Shown here piece after piece: positions 1 to 5,702 of a DNA stretch of 5,702 bases. How positions within the stretch are numbered: the first letter of the stretch is position 1; each line of letters begins with the position of its first letter. The DNA is from Streptosporangiaceae bacterium (GTDB lineage: Bacteria > Actinomycetota > Actinomycetes > Streptosporangiales > Streptosporangiaceae), in contig JASIGS010000300.1 in NCBI GenBank assembly GCA_030052355.1, positions 1 to 5,702 of the forward strand, given 5' to 3'. Below the pieces are notes generated by a model. That model was not told the origin of the DNA, made no database searches, and saw only the letters and a list, made by a program, of their open reading frames with translations. The translations under genes and the position numbers were made by a program.

Positions 1-385
1 CCCGGCGCCTGGCCACCCCGGCCAGCCCGGCCGCCTCGAGCATCTCATCGGCCCGCCGCCCGGGCAGGCCCTGCGAGCGGGCCAGCCACAGCAGGTGCCC
101 GCGGGCGGACCGGCCCGGCTGCAGCGCCGAGGCATCCAGCAGCGACCCCAGCACCCGCAGCGGCTCAGCAAAGCTGGCATACGGTCTCCCGCACACCAGC
201 GCCCGCCCGGCATCGGGACGATCCAGCCCCACGATCACCCGCATCGTGGTCGACTTGCCCGCCCCGTTCGGCCCCACGAACCCGGTCACCACCCCCGGCC
301 GCACCGTGAACGACATCCCATCCAGCGCCACCGCCCGCCCGAACCGCTTCACCAACCCGGCAACCTCGATCGTCGCCTCGCTCAT
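1..385 (-). CDS. ABC transporter ATP-binding protein, N-terminal part (runs off the left edge)
   Basis: This is the ATPase subunit of an ABC transporter, acting on the cytoplasmic face of the membrane to power transport by ATP hydrolysis. Reading leftward from ATG at 385-383, about 128 codons are visible with no stop. The protein begins MSEATIEVAGLVKRFG, followed by a typical strand (ALDGMSFTV) and a clear Walker A motif, GPNGAGKST, at residues 38-46. The downstream segment (LDRPDAG, then LLDASALQPGRSARGHLLWLA) resembles the BcrA/daunorubicin-exporter type paired with an ABC-2 permease. The signature motif, Walker B and H-loop lie outside the window. A purine-rich ribosome site (GGAAGGG on the minus strand, about 393-399) precedes the ATG and supports this start. 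It is divergent from the response regulator at 543 and shares a spacer with two inverted repeats, so control by that regulator is plausible. The substrate cannot be inferred. Confidence 0.9.
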   Translation of the reverse strand, partial: MSEATIEVAGLVKRFGRAVALDGMSFTVRPGVVTGFVGPNGAGKSTTMRVIVGLDRPDAGRALVCGRPYASFAEPLRVLGSLLDASALQPGRSARGHLLWLARSQGLPGRRADEMLEAAGLAGVARRR

Positions 386-432
386 CTGCCCGCCCTTCCA
401 TGTCGGCTCCGCCGTAGTTCTACGCCTGCGGC

Positions 433-473
433 GGTGTCGGCACGGTGTCGGTCGCTGACACCGTGCTGACACC
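433..473. promoter_or_regulatory. Large inverted repeat made of four GGTGTC/GACACC half-sites (candidate operator)
   Basis: Arms at 433-449 and 457-473 are 17 bases each, match at 16 of 17 positions, and are separated by 7 bases (450-456). Inside each arm the hexamer recurs exactly 11 bases apart: GGTGTC at 433 and 444, GACACC at 457 and 468. OmpR/PhoB-family regulators generally bind tandem direct repeats about one helical turn apart, and the adjacent gene encodes such a regulator, so autoregulation plus control of the ABC gene is the natural inference. The same sequence could form an RNA hairpin in a leader transcript. Its position between divergent genes argues against a terminator. Confidence 0.6.
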
Positions 474-474
474 T

Positions 475-503
475 GTGACCTGGCACGATCTCCTTCAGGT
501 CAC
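475..503. promoter_or_regulatory. Second inverted repeat, GTGACCTG / CAGGTCAC (candidate operator)
   Basis: Perfect 8-base arms lie at 475-482 (GTGACCTG) and 496-503 (CAGGTCAC), separated by 13 bases. Arm centres are 21 bases apart, two helical turns, so a dimeric protein could contact one face of the DNA. It begins one base after the larger repeat and ends just before a possible -10 (TAGCCT, 505-510) for the regulator gene. Whether it binds the same regulator or another factor cannot be told from sequence. Confidence 0.45.
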
Positions 504-542
504 GTAGCCTCGCCGTGGGCGGGAAGGGATAGCGGACAGACC

Positions 543-1205
543 ATGAGAGTGCTGATAGCCGAGGACTTCGAGGTCCTGGCGCGGTCGATCGAGACCGGTC
601 TGCGGCGCGAAGGCATGGCCGTCGACGTCGTCCTGGACGGGAACGACGCGCTCGAGCACCTCGCGGTGACCCGCTACGACGTTCTGGTGCTTGACCGGGA
701 CCTGCCGGGGGTGCACGGCGATGAGATCTGCCGCCAGCTCGCGGCCGGGCAGTCGGCCAGCCGCATCCTGATGCTGACCGCGGCCAGCACTGTGGCGGAC
801 CGGGTAGAAGGCCTGGGCCTTGGTGCCGACGACTACCTGGCCAAGCCGTTCGACTTCGCCGAGCTGGTGGCGCGGATCCGGACGCTCGGCCGCCGCACAA
901 CGGCGCCGCTGCCGCCAACCCTGGAAGCCTGCGACGTGACAGTCGACCCGAGCCGCCGGGTGGCGTTCCGTGCCGGGCGGCGCCTGGACCTCAGCCCGAA
1001 GGAATTCGCGGTGCTCGAGTGCCTGCTGGCCGGCGGGGGCCGCGTCGTCCCGGCCGAAGAGCTGCTTGAGCGCGTCTGGGACGAGGCAGCGGACCCGTTC
1101 ACCACCGCGGTGAAGACGACCATCCGGCGGCTCCGGGCGAAGCTCGGCGACCCGCCCGTCATCCACACCGTCCGCGAGGGCGGCTACCGGATCGGAGAAG
1201 CATGA
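543..1205 (+). CDS. OmpR/PhoB-family response regulator
   Basis: This is a two-component DNA-binding response regulator of 220 residues, the usual length for the family. The receiver domain spans about residues 1-105. It has the acidic pair E7-D8, the phospho-acceptor D51 in VLVLDRDLPG, the switch threonine T79 (MLTA), and K101 in the AKPF motif. The C-terminal winged-helix DNA-binding domain covers roughly 125-218, with the LSPKEFAVLECLL start, a recognition-helix region around TTAVKTTIRRLRAKLG, and the closing VREGGYRIG hairpin. All key phosphorylation residues are present. Its stop overlaps the kinase start (ATGA, 1202-1205), showing translational coupling to its cognate kinase. The inverted repeats upstream (433-503) are candidate binding sites. 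The style resembles actinobacterial CutR-like regulators, but I cannot assign an orthologue or signal. Confidence 0.95.
   Translation: MRVLIAEDFEVLARSIETGLRREGMAVDVVLDGNDALEHLAVTRYDVLVLDRDLPGVHGDEICRQLAAGQSASRILMLTAASTVADRVEGLGLGADDYLAKPFDFAELVARIRTLGRRTTAPLPPTLEACDVTVDPSRRVAFRAGRRLDLSPKEFAVLECLLAGGGRVVPAEELLERVWDEAADPFTTAVKTTIRRLRAKLGDPPVIHTVREGGYRIGEA
1194..1205 (+). promoter_or_regulatory. Ribosome site and double ATG that set the histidine-kinase start
   Basis: GGAG at 1194-1197, inside the last codons of the response regulator, precedes two consecutive in-frame ATGs at 1202 and 1205. Spacing is 4 bases to the first and 7 to the second, so the second may be preferred. The choice changes the kinase by one methionine only. 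The first ATG overlaps the regulator's TGA (ATGA). Confidence 0.6.
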
Positions 1206-2350
1206 TGGCGCTCCCGGAGACGGTCAGGTCAGCCATCCGGCTGCCGCGGCGCAGCCTGCGGGCTCAGCTCGCGCTGCTGTTTGCCGCGCTGTTCTGCATC
1301 GCCGCGGCGTTGGTGGGTGCGGCCGCGGTGATCTTCAAGCCGGATTTCCTCTATCACAGCAGCAGCCAGGCGAGCCCGAATCCGCCGACTCAGCACCCGG
1401 TCTTGCACCAGTCTGCGCCGCAGTCGTTCATCGGCGACGTTGCCTATCACATCGCCAACAACATCGGCGGCGACGTCGCCGCCGCGGTCATGGTCGTGCT
1501 CGCCGTCGGGGTCGGCTGGCTGCTCGCCGGGTGGCTGCTGAAGCCGCTGCGCGCGATCATTGCCGCCTCGCGCGCCATCTCCGCGAGCAACTTGAGCCAG
1601 CGCCTGGCCCTGGAAGGCCCGGCCGACGAGTTCAGGGAACTCGGCGACACGCTCGACGCTCTCTTTGGGCGGCTGGAAGCGTCGTTCCAGGCTCAGCGGC
1701 ATTTCGTCGCGAACGCGTCGCACGAGCTGCGCACCCCGCTCGCGGCCGGCCGCACGCTGCTCCAGGTGACGCTCGCCGACCCGGACGCCAGCACCGAGAC
1801 GCTGCGGACCACCTGCGAGCAGCTGCTGAGTCTCGGTGACCAGCAGGAACGTCTGATCGAAGGCTTGCTCACGCTGGCCAGCAGTGAGCGCGGCATCGAG
1901 CGGTGGGCGGCGTTCGATCTCGCCGACGTAGCCGCGAAGGCCATCGGAGACCACGGTGAGCAGGCCGATCGCCGGCGCGTCGAAGTCGGCGCCGACCTGA
2001 GCGCGGCTCCGGCCACCGGCGATCAGACCCTGGCCGAGTGCCTGGTGTCGAACCTGGTGGACAACGCGATCCGGCACAACGTTGACGGTGGCGTGGTCGA
2101 GATCTCGACCGGGATCGCCGATGGGCGTGCCGTCGTCTGCGTGACGAACACCGGGCCGCTTGTCCCGCTCGGTGAGGTAGACCGGCTGTTCCAGCCGTTC
2201 CAGCGGCTCGGTGCCGAGCGGGTCAGGCCAGCCGCGGGGCACGGCCTCGGCCTTGCCATCGTCGGCGCGATCGCCGGCGTGCACGGCGCCACGGTCACCG
2301 CGCAGGCCCGTCCAGAAGGCGGCTTGCGCATCGAGGTGAGCTTTCCTTGA
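1202..2350 (+). CDS. Membrane sensor histidine kinase, partner of the upstream response regulator
   Basis: This 382-residue kinase would autophosphorylate and pass phosphate to the regulator encoded just upstream. A basic N-terminus (PRRSLRAQ) precedes membrane segment 1 (about 22-45). A short extracytoplasmic loop of about 45 residues rich in Ser, Pro, Gln and His follows, then membrane segment 2 (about 92-113). A HAMP linker (about 110-163, with LKPLRAI) leads to the HisKA dimerisation helix, where H174 lies in NASHELRTPL. The ATPase domain carries the N box (NLVDNAIRHN, N284/N288/N293), a G1-like box VTNTGP at 314-319 with Asn where Asp is usual, and the G2 box GHGLGLAIV at 346-354. The small loop limits a large-ligand sensor domain; the stimulus is unknown. 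It ends 76 bases before a strong hairpin that probably terminates the transcript. Confidence 0.95.
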   Translation: MMALPETVRSAIRLPRRSLRAQLALLFAALFCIAAALVGAAAVIFKPDFLYHSSSQASPNPPTQHPVLHQSAPQSFIGDVAYHIANNIGGDVAAAVMVVLAVGVGWLLAGWLLKPLRAIIAASRAISASNLSQRLALEGPADEFRELGDTLDALFGRLEASFQAQRHFVANASHELRTPLAAGRTLLQVTLADPDASTETLRTTCEQLLSLGDQQERLIEGLLTLASSERGIERWAAFDLADVAAKAIGDHGEQADRRRVEVGADLSAAPATGDQTLAECLVSNLVDNAIRHNVDGGVVEISTGIADGRAVVCVTNTGPLVPLGEVDRLFQPFQRLGAERVRPAAGHGLGLAIVGAIAGVHGATVTAQARPEGGLRIEVSFP

Positions 2351-2425
2351 TCGCATCGCGTGCGGCGAACGGCAACCAAGGGGCGATCGAAGCGAACTAA
2401 TAACGCAAAACAGCACACGCTCAGT

Positions 2426-2477
2426 TCGTGGGTGTGAAGTTCTGACGCCTATTGCCGTCAGAACTCCGCACCCACGA
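2426..2477. terminator. Long hairpin between convergent genes, probable bidirectional terminator
   Basis: Arms at 2426-2447 and 2456-2477 can form a 22-pair stem with an 8-base loop (2448-2455). Only two positions are imperfect: one G-U type pair and one A/C mismatch. It sits between the end of the histidine kinase (2350) and the end of ligC (2490), which converge, so it could end both transcripts. There is no run of T after either arm, so a classical U-tract terminator is not seen; U-less hairpins are commonly proposed in actinobacteria. The remaining spacer (2351-2425) holds nothing else I can identify. Confidence 0.6.
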
Positions 2478-2489
2478 CCGCGACGAAGA

Positions 2490-3440
2490 TCAACTTTGCC
2501 GGGCTAGCTGCTCTTCCAGCTCGCCAAGCACCCGGTAGCAGGGGAGCACGCTCGCGACGCTCGCGTTCGGCTCGCGGCCCTCGCGGATCGCCGCGACGAA
2601 CTCGCGGTCCTGCAGTTCGATGCCGTTGGTGGACACATCAACCTTCGACACGTCGACCGGTTCCTCCTTGCCGGTCACCAGGTCGTCGTAGCGGGCTATG
2701 TAGGTGCCGTTGTCGCAGATGTAGCGGAAGAACGTGCCGAGCGGCCCGTCGTTGTTGAAGCTCAGCGACAGCGTGCAGATCCGGCCGGCCGGCGTGCGCA
2801 ACTGGATGGACATGTCCATGGCGATGCCGAGCTCGGGGTTGATCGGCCCCTGCACGGCGTTGGCGATCTGAATGTCCTCGCCGGTCTGGTACCCGAACAG
2901 GTCAACGGTGTGGGCCGGGTGGTGCCAGAGCAGGTGGTCGGTCCAGCTGCGTGGCTGGCCGAGTGCGTTCATGTTCGTCCGGCGGAAGAAGTATGTCTGC
3001 ACGTCCATCTGCTGGATCGAGAGCTCACCCGCGGCGATACGGCGGTGGATCCACTGGTGCGACGGGTTGAACCGGCGGGTGTGGCCGACCATGCAGACCA
3101 GGCCGGTCTCCTTCTGCACCCGGTCGACCTGCTGTGCGTCCGCCCAGCTGTCGGCGAGCGGGATCTCCACCTGGACGTGCTTGCCCGCGCGCATGGTCGC
3201 TATGGACTGCTGCGCGTGCAGCTGGGTCGGGGTGGCGAGGATGACGGCGTCCACGTCGTCGCTGGCAAGTACCTCGTCCAGGTCGGTCGTGGCGTGGGCG
3301 ACGTCGTACTTGCGTGCGACCTGCTCGGCCTGCTCCAGCCTGCGGCTCATCACGGCCGTGACGGTGACGCCGTCGATCTCGGCGAGCGCGTCGAGGTGCT
3401 TGGTGCCGAACGCGCCGGCTCCGGCGACCGCGATCCGCAT
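2490..3440 (-). CDS. ligC: 4-carboxy-2-hydroxymuconate-6-semialdehyde dehydrogenase (LigC)
   Basis: This NAD(P)-dependent enzyme oxidises the cyclic hemiacetal form of the ring-cleavage product CHMS to 2-pyrone-4,6-dicarboxylate in the protocatechuate 4,5-cleavage pathway. It has 316 residues and a Gfo/Idh/MocA fold. The N-terminal Rossmann domain has GAGAFG at 7-12 and S32-R33-R34 after strand 2, compatible with NADP use. The family's usual EKP is EIP here (E92-I93-P94 in VQVEIPLADSW). The C-terminal substrate domain contains GHTRRFNPSH (119-128), the stretch SWTDHLLWHHPAHTVDLF (165-182), FNNDGPLGTFFRYICDNGT and a near-terminal ELQDREF. As I recall the Sphingobium LigC sequence, these blocks match it closely, more than a generic oxidoreductase would. 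It starts 2 bases after the ligB stop, with an AGGAAG ribosome site inside ligB (about 3451-3456). It is the last gene of the operon. Confidence 0.92.
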   Translation of the reverse strand: MRIAVAGAGAFGTKHLDALAEIDGVTVTAVMSRRLEQAEQVARKYDVAHATTDLDEVLASDDVDAVILATPTQLHAQQSIATMRAGKHVQVEIPLADSWADAQQVDRVQKETGLVCMVGHTRRFNPSHQWIHRRIAAGELSIQQMDVQTYFFRRTNMNALGQPRSWTDHLLWHHPAHTVDLFGYQTGEDIQIANAVQGPINPELGIAMDMSIQLRTPAGRICTLSLSFNNDGPLGTFFRYICDNGTYIARYDDLVTGKEEPVDVSKVDVSTNGIELQDREFVAAIREGREPNASVASVLPCYRVLGELEEQLARQS

Positions 3441-3442
3441 GC

Positions 3443-4700
<1,258 letters not shown>

Positions 4701-5594
4701 TCAGCCCTCCCAGTACAGCCGCTGCGGGTTGGCGACCAGCAGCTTGTGCTGCAGGTCCTCGGTCGGCGCGATCCGGGGGATCATATCGACCAGCTTCCCG
4801 TCGTCCGGCATGTGGCTCTTCATGTTCGGGTGCGGCCAGTCGGTGCCCCACAGCACCCGGTCGGGGAACGTCTCCACGACGTGCCGCGCGAACGGCACCA
4901 CGTCGGTGTAGTCGGGCGGCCCGGTGACCGACAGCCGCTCGGCGCCGCCGACCTTGGACCAGACGTTCTCGTGTTCGGCCATGAAGCGCAGGAACAGGGC
5001 GAAGCCCTCGCCGTCGACCGGCTGCGTCACGTCGGGCCTGCCCATGTGATCGACGACCACGGTGGTGGGCAGGCTGGTGAACAGGTCCCAGCGCTCGGCC
5101 AGGTCGGGCGCCTCGAAGTACACCACGATGTGCCAGCCCAGCGGGGCGATCAGGTCGACGAGGCCGCGGTAGTAGCCGTCCGGCTTCGGATCGACCAGCC
5201 GCTTCACGAAGTTGAACCGGATGCCACGGACGCCCGCGGCGTCCAGCTCGGCCAGCTCCGTGCCGGACACCCCGGGCCGGATCGTCGCCACGCCGCGGGC
5301 CCGGCCGTCGGCGGCGATCAGCGCATCAGCCATCGCCCTGTTGTCGCTGCCGTGGCAGGTCGCCTGGACGACCACGTTCCGTTCAAAGCCGAGGAAATCG
5401 CGCAGCGCGAACAACTGGTCCTTGCCGGCGTCGGTCGGCGTGTACTTGCGCTCCGGCGCATAAGGGAACGTGTCGCCGGGGCCGAACACGTGGCAGTGCG
5501 CGTCGACCGCCCCGGGCGGCGGCGCGTACGCCGGTTTGCTGGGATTCGGGCAGAACGGGAGCCAGTCTGGGTCCGGCTGGAAGGCGGGGCTCAT
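4701..5594 (-). CDS. ligI: 2-pyrone-4,6-dicarboxylate hydrolase (PDC lactonase, LigI)
   Basis: This enzyme hydrolyses the lactone PDC, the product of LigC, to 4-oxalomesaconate. It is a 297-residue amidohydrolase-superfamily protein, matching the known LigI length. The N-terminal metal-site-type motif DAHCHVFGP places H33 and H35 at the end of strand 1. Other blocks are LRDFLGFERNVVVQATCHGSDN-like sequence (64-85), GIRFNFVKRLVD (124-135), VVDHMGRPD with H183, and WGTDWPHPN with the catalytic aspartate D252. The end, MIPRIAPTEDLQHKLLVANP then RLYW, agrees with my recollection of Sphingobium LigI. LigI is reported to work without a divalent metal, so H33/H35 need not bind one. It starts 4 bases after the ligJ stop, with GAGGA in the ligJ end as a ribosome site. 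It abuts ligA. Confidence 0.94.
   Translation of the reverse strand: MSPAFQPDPDWLPFCPNPSKPAYAPPPGAVDAHCHVFGPGDTFPYAPERKYTPTDAGKDQLFALRDFLGFERNVVVQATCHGSDNRAMADALIAADGRARGVATIRPGVSGTELAELDAAGVRGIRFNFVKRLVDPKPDGYYRGLVDLIAPLGWHIVVYFEAPDLAERWDLFTSLPTTVVVDHMGRPDVTQPVDGEGFALFLRFMAEHENVWSKVGGAERLSVTGPPDYTDVVPFARHVVETFPDRVLWGTDWPHPNMKSHMPDDGKLVDMIPRIAPTEDLQHKLLVANPQRLYWEG
4705..4711 (-). promoter_or_regulatory. Strong ribosome site for ligA inside the end of ligI
   Basis: The minus strand reads GGGAGGG, then CTGA, then the ligA ATG. The core GGAGG lies 5 bases from the start codon and overlaps the last codons of ligI. It fixes the ligA start at 4700 and supports efficient dioxygenase subunit synthesis with translational coupling. 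Confidence 0.7.
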
Positions 5595-5598
5595 CTAT

Positions 5599-5702
5599 TT
5601 ACAGTCCTCGTGCGCGCAGGGCCTTGTCGAGACGCGGGTACACCCGCCGTGCGTTGGCCTCAAACACCCTAGCGGCGTCTGTCGGTGCCAGCCCCAGGGC
5701 AT
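5599..5702 (-). CDS. ligJ: 4-oxalomesaconate hydratase LigJ, C-terminal end only (runs off the right edge)
   Basis: Only the last 33 codons and the TAA stop (5601-5599) are in the window. The visible peptide ends ANARRVYPRLDKALRARGL. This closely resembles the C-terminus I recall for Sphingobium LigJ (NARRVYPRLDAALKAKG) and is typical of amidohydrolase-family ends. LigJ hydrates 4-oxalomesaconate, the LigI product, to 4-carboxy-4-hydroxy-2-oxoadipate, so its place just upstream of ligI fits the pathway exactly. The functionally equivalent GalB of pseudomonads belongs to a different family and would not share this ending. The call rests on a short peptide plus context; another amidohydrolase of the pathway is possible but less likely. 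Confidence 0.8.
   Translation of the reverse strand, partial: ALGLAPTDAARVFEANARRVYPRLDKALRARGL

Larger units (their letters stand above)
386..542. promoter_or_regulatory. Divergent intergenic control region between the ABC ATPase and response-regulator genes
   Basis: This 157-base spacer must hold promoters for both flanking genes. It contains a near-perfect inverted repeat (433-473) and a second perfect 8-base-arm inverted repeat (475-503), described separately. A TANNNT-type -10 candidate for the rightward gene is TAGCCT at 505-510, just after the second repeat, with no convincing -35 at the usual distance. That layout would suit an activator-dependent promoter, but this is inference. A purine run (GGGAAGGG, 521-528) precedes the regulator ATG at a rather long spacing. 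No promoter for the leftward gene is clear. Confidence 0.5.

Noticed and set aside
413..424. Short palindrome CGTAGTTCTACG upstream of the ABC ATPase gene
   Set aside because: Five-base arms are too short to support an operator call by themselves, though it lies where the leftward promoter might be.
481..497. Sigma-54-like sequence TGGCACG followed by CTTCA
   Set aside because: The -12 GC element is absent at the required spacing, and actinobacteria generally lack sigma-54.
495..1166. A 223-codon minus-strand open frame across the response regulator
   Set aside because: It is antisense to a motif-complete response regulator, has no domain-like sequence, and would run through the operator region. 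It is a shadow of high-GC codon bias.
2349..2388. GATCGC / GCGATC six-base inverted repeat at the end of the histidine kinase
   Set aside because: The arms are short and 28 bases apart, expected by chance in GC-rich DNA and far weaker than the nearby 22-pair hairpin.
1229..2416. A 395-codon open frame on the minus strand, longer than the kinase gene it overlaps
   Set aside because: It is the antisense of a complete histidine kinase with all motifs. Its translation is rich in Arg, Gly and Gln with no recognisable domain. Long antisense frames are common in high-GC DNA.
4746..5672. A 308-codon plus-strand open frame opposite ligI and the end of ligJ
   Set aside because: The protein is low-complexity (Arg, Val, Gly, His rich) with no motifs, while the opposite strand encodes LigI with catalytic residues intact.

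Overview
The window is high-GC DNA whose genes end their codons mostly in G or C. The two-component and ABC-transporter proteins have the look of a soil actinomycete (Streptomyces, Pseudonocardia or Actinomadura type). That host assignment is inferred from composition and protein style; no rRNA or other marker gene is present.

Left part (1-2350): the 5' part of a leftward ABC-transporter ATPase gene (cut by the window edge) is divergent from a rightward two-component pair. The pair is an OmpR-family response regulator followed, with a 4-base ATGA overlap, by its membrane histidine kinase. The 157-base divergent spacer (386-542) holds two strong inverted repeats. One is built from four GGTGTC/GACACC half-sites with 11-base periodicity inside each arm, an arrangement typical of OmpR-family operators. 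The likely logic is a self-regulated two-component system that also controls the adjacent exporter-type ABC gene.

Middle (2351-2489): a convergent spacer carries a long hairpin (2426-2477) that probably terminates transcription from both sides.

Right part (2490-5702): five tightly packed leftward genes, in transcription order ligJ (3' end only), ligI, ligA, ligB, ligC. They encode consecutive steps of the protocatechuate 4,5-cleavage (meta) pathway. LigAB opens protocatechuate to 4-carboxy-2-hydroxymuconate-6-semialdehyde (CHMS). LigC oxidises its hemiacetal form to 2-pyrone-4,6-dicarboxylate (PDC). LigI hydrolyses PDC to 4-oxalomesaconate. LigJ hydrates that to 4-carboxy-4-hydroxy-2-oxoadipate, which an aldolase (LigK type, not in the window) would split to pyruvate and oxaloacetate. 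Intergenic gaps are 4, 0, 1 and 2 bases, so this is one operon whose promoter lies beyond the right edge. The pathway is best known from sphingomonads degrading lignin-derived aromatics and is less often described in actinobacteria, where the 3,4-cleavage (beta-ketoadipate) route is the usual one.

I see no mobile element, tRNA, rRNA or CRISPR. Nothing here demands a wholly new system. The points most worth a second look are the actinobacterial lig operon and the palindromic operator cluster at 433-503.
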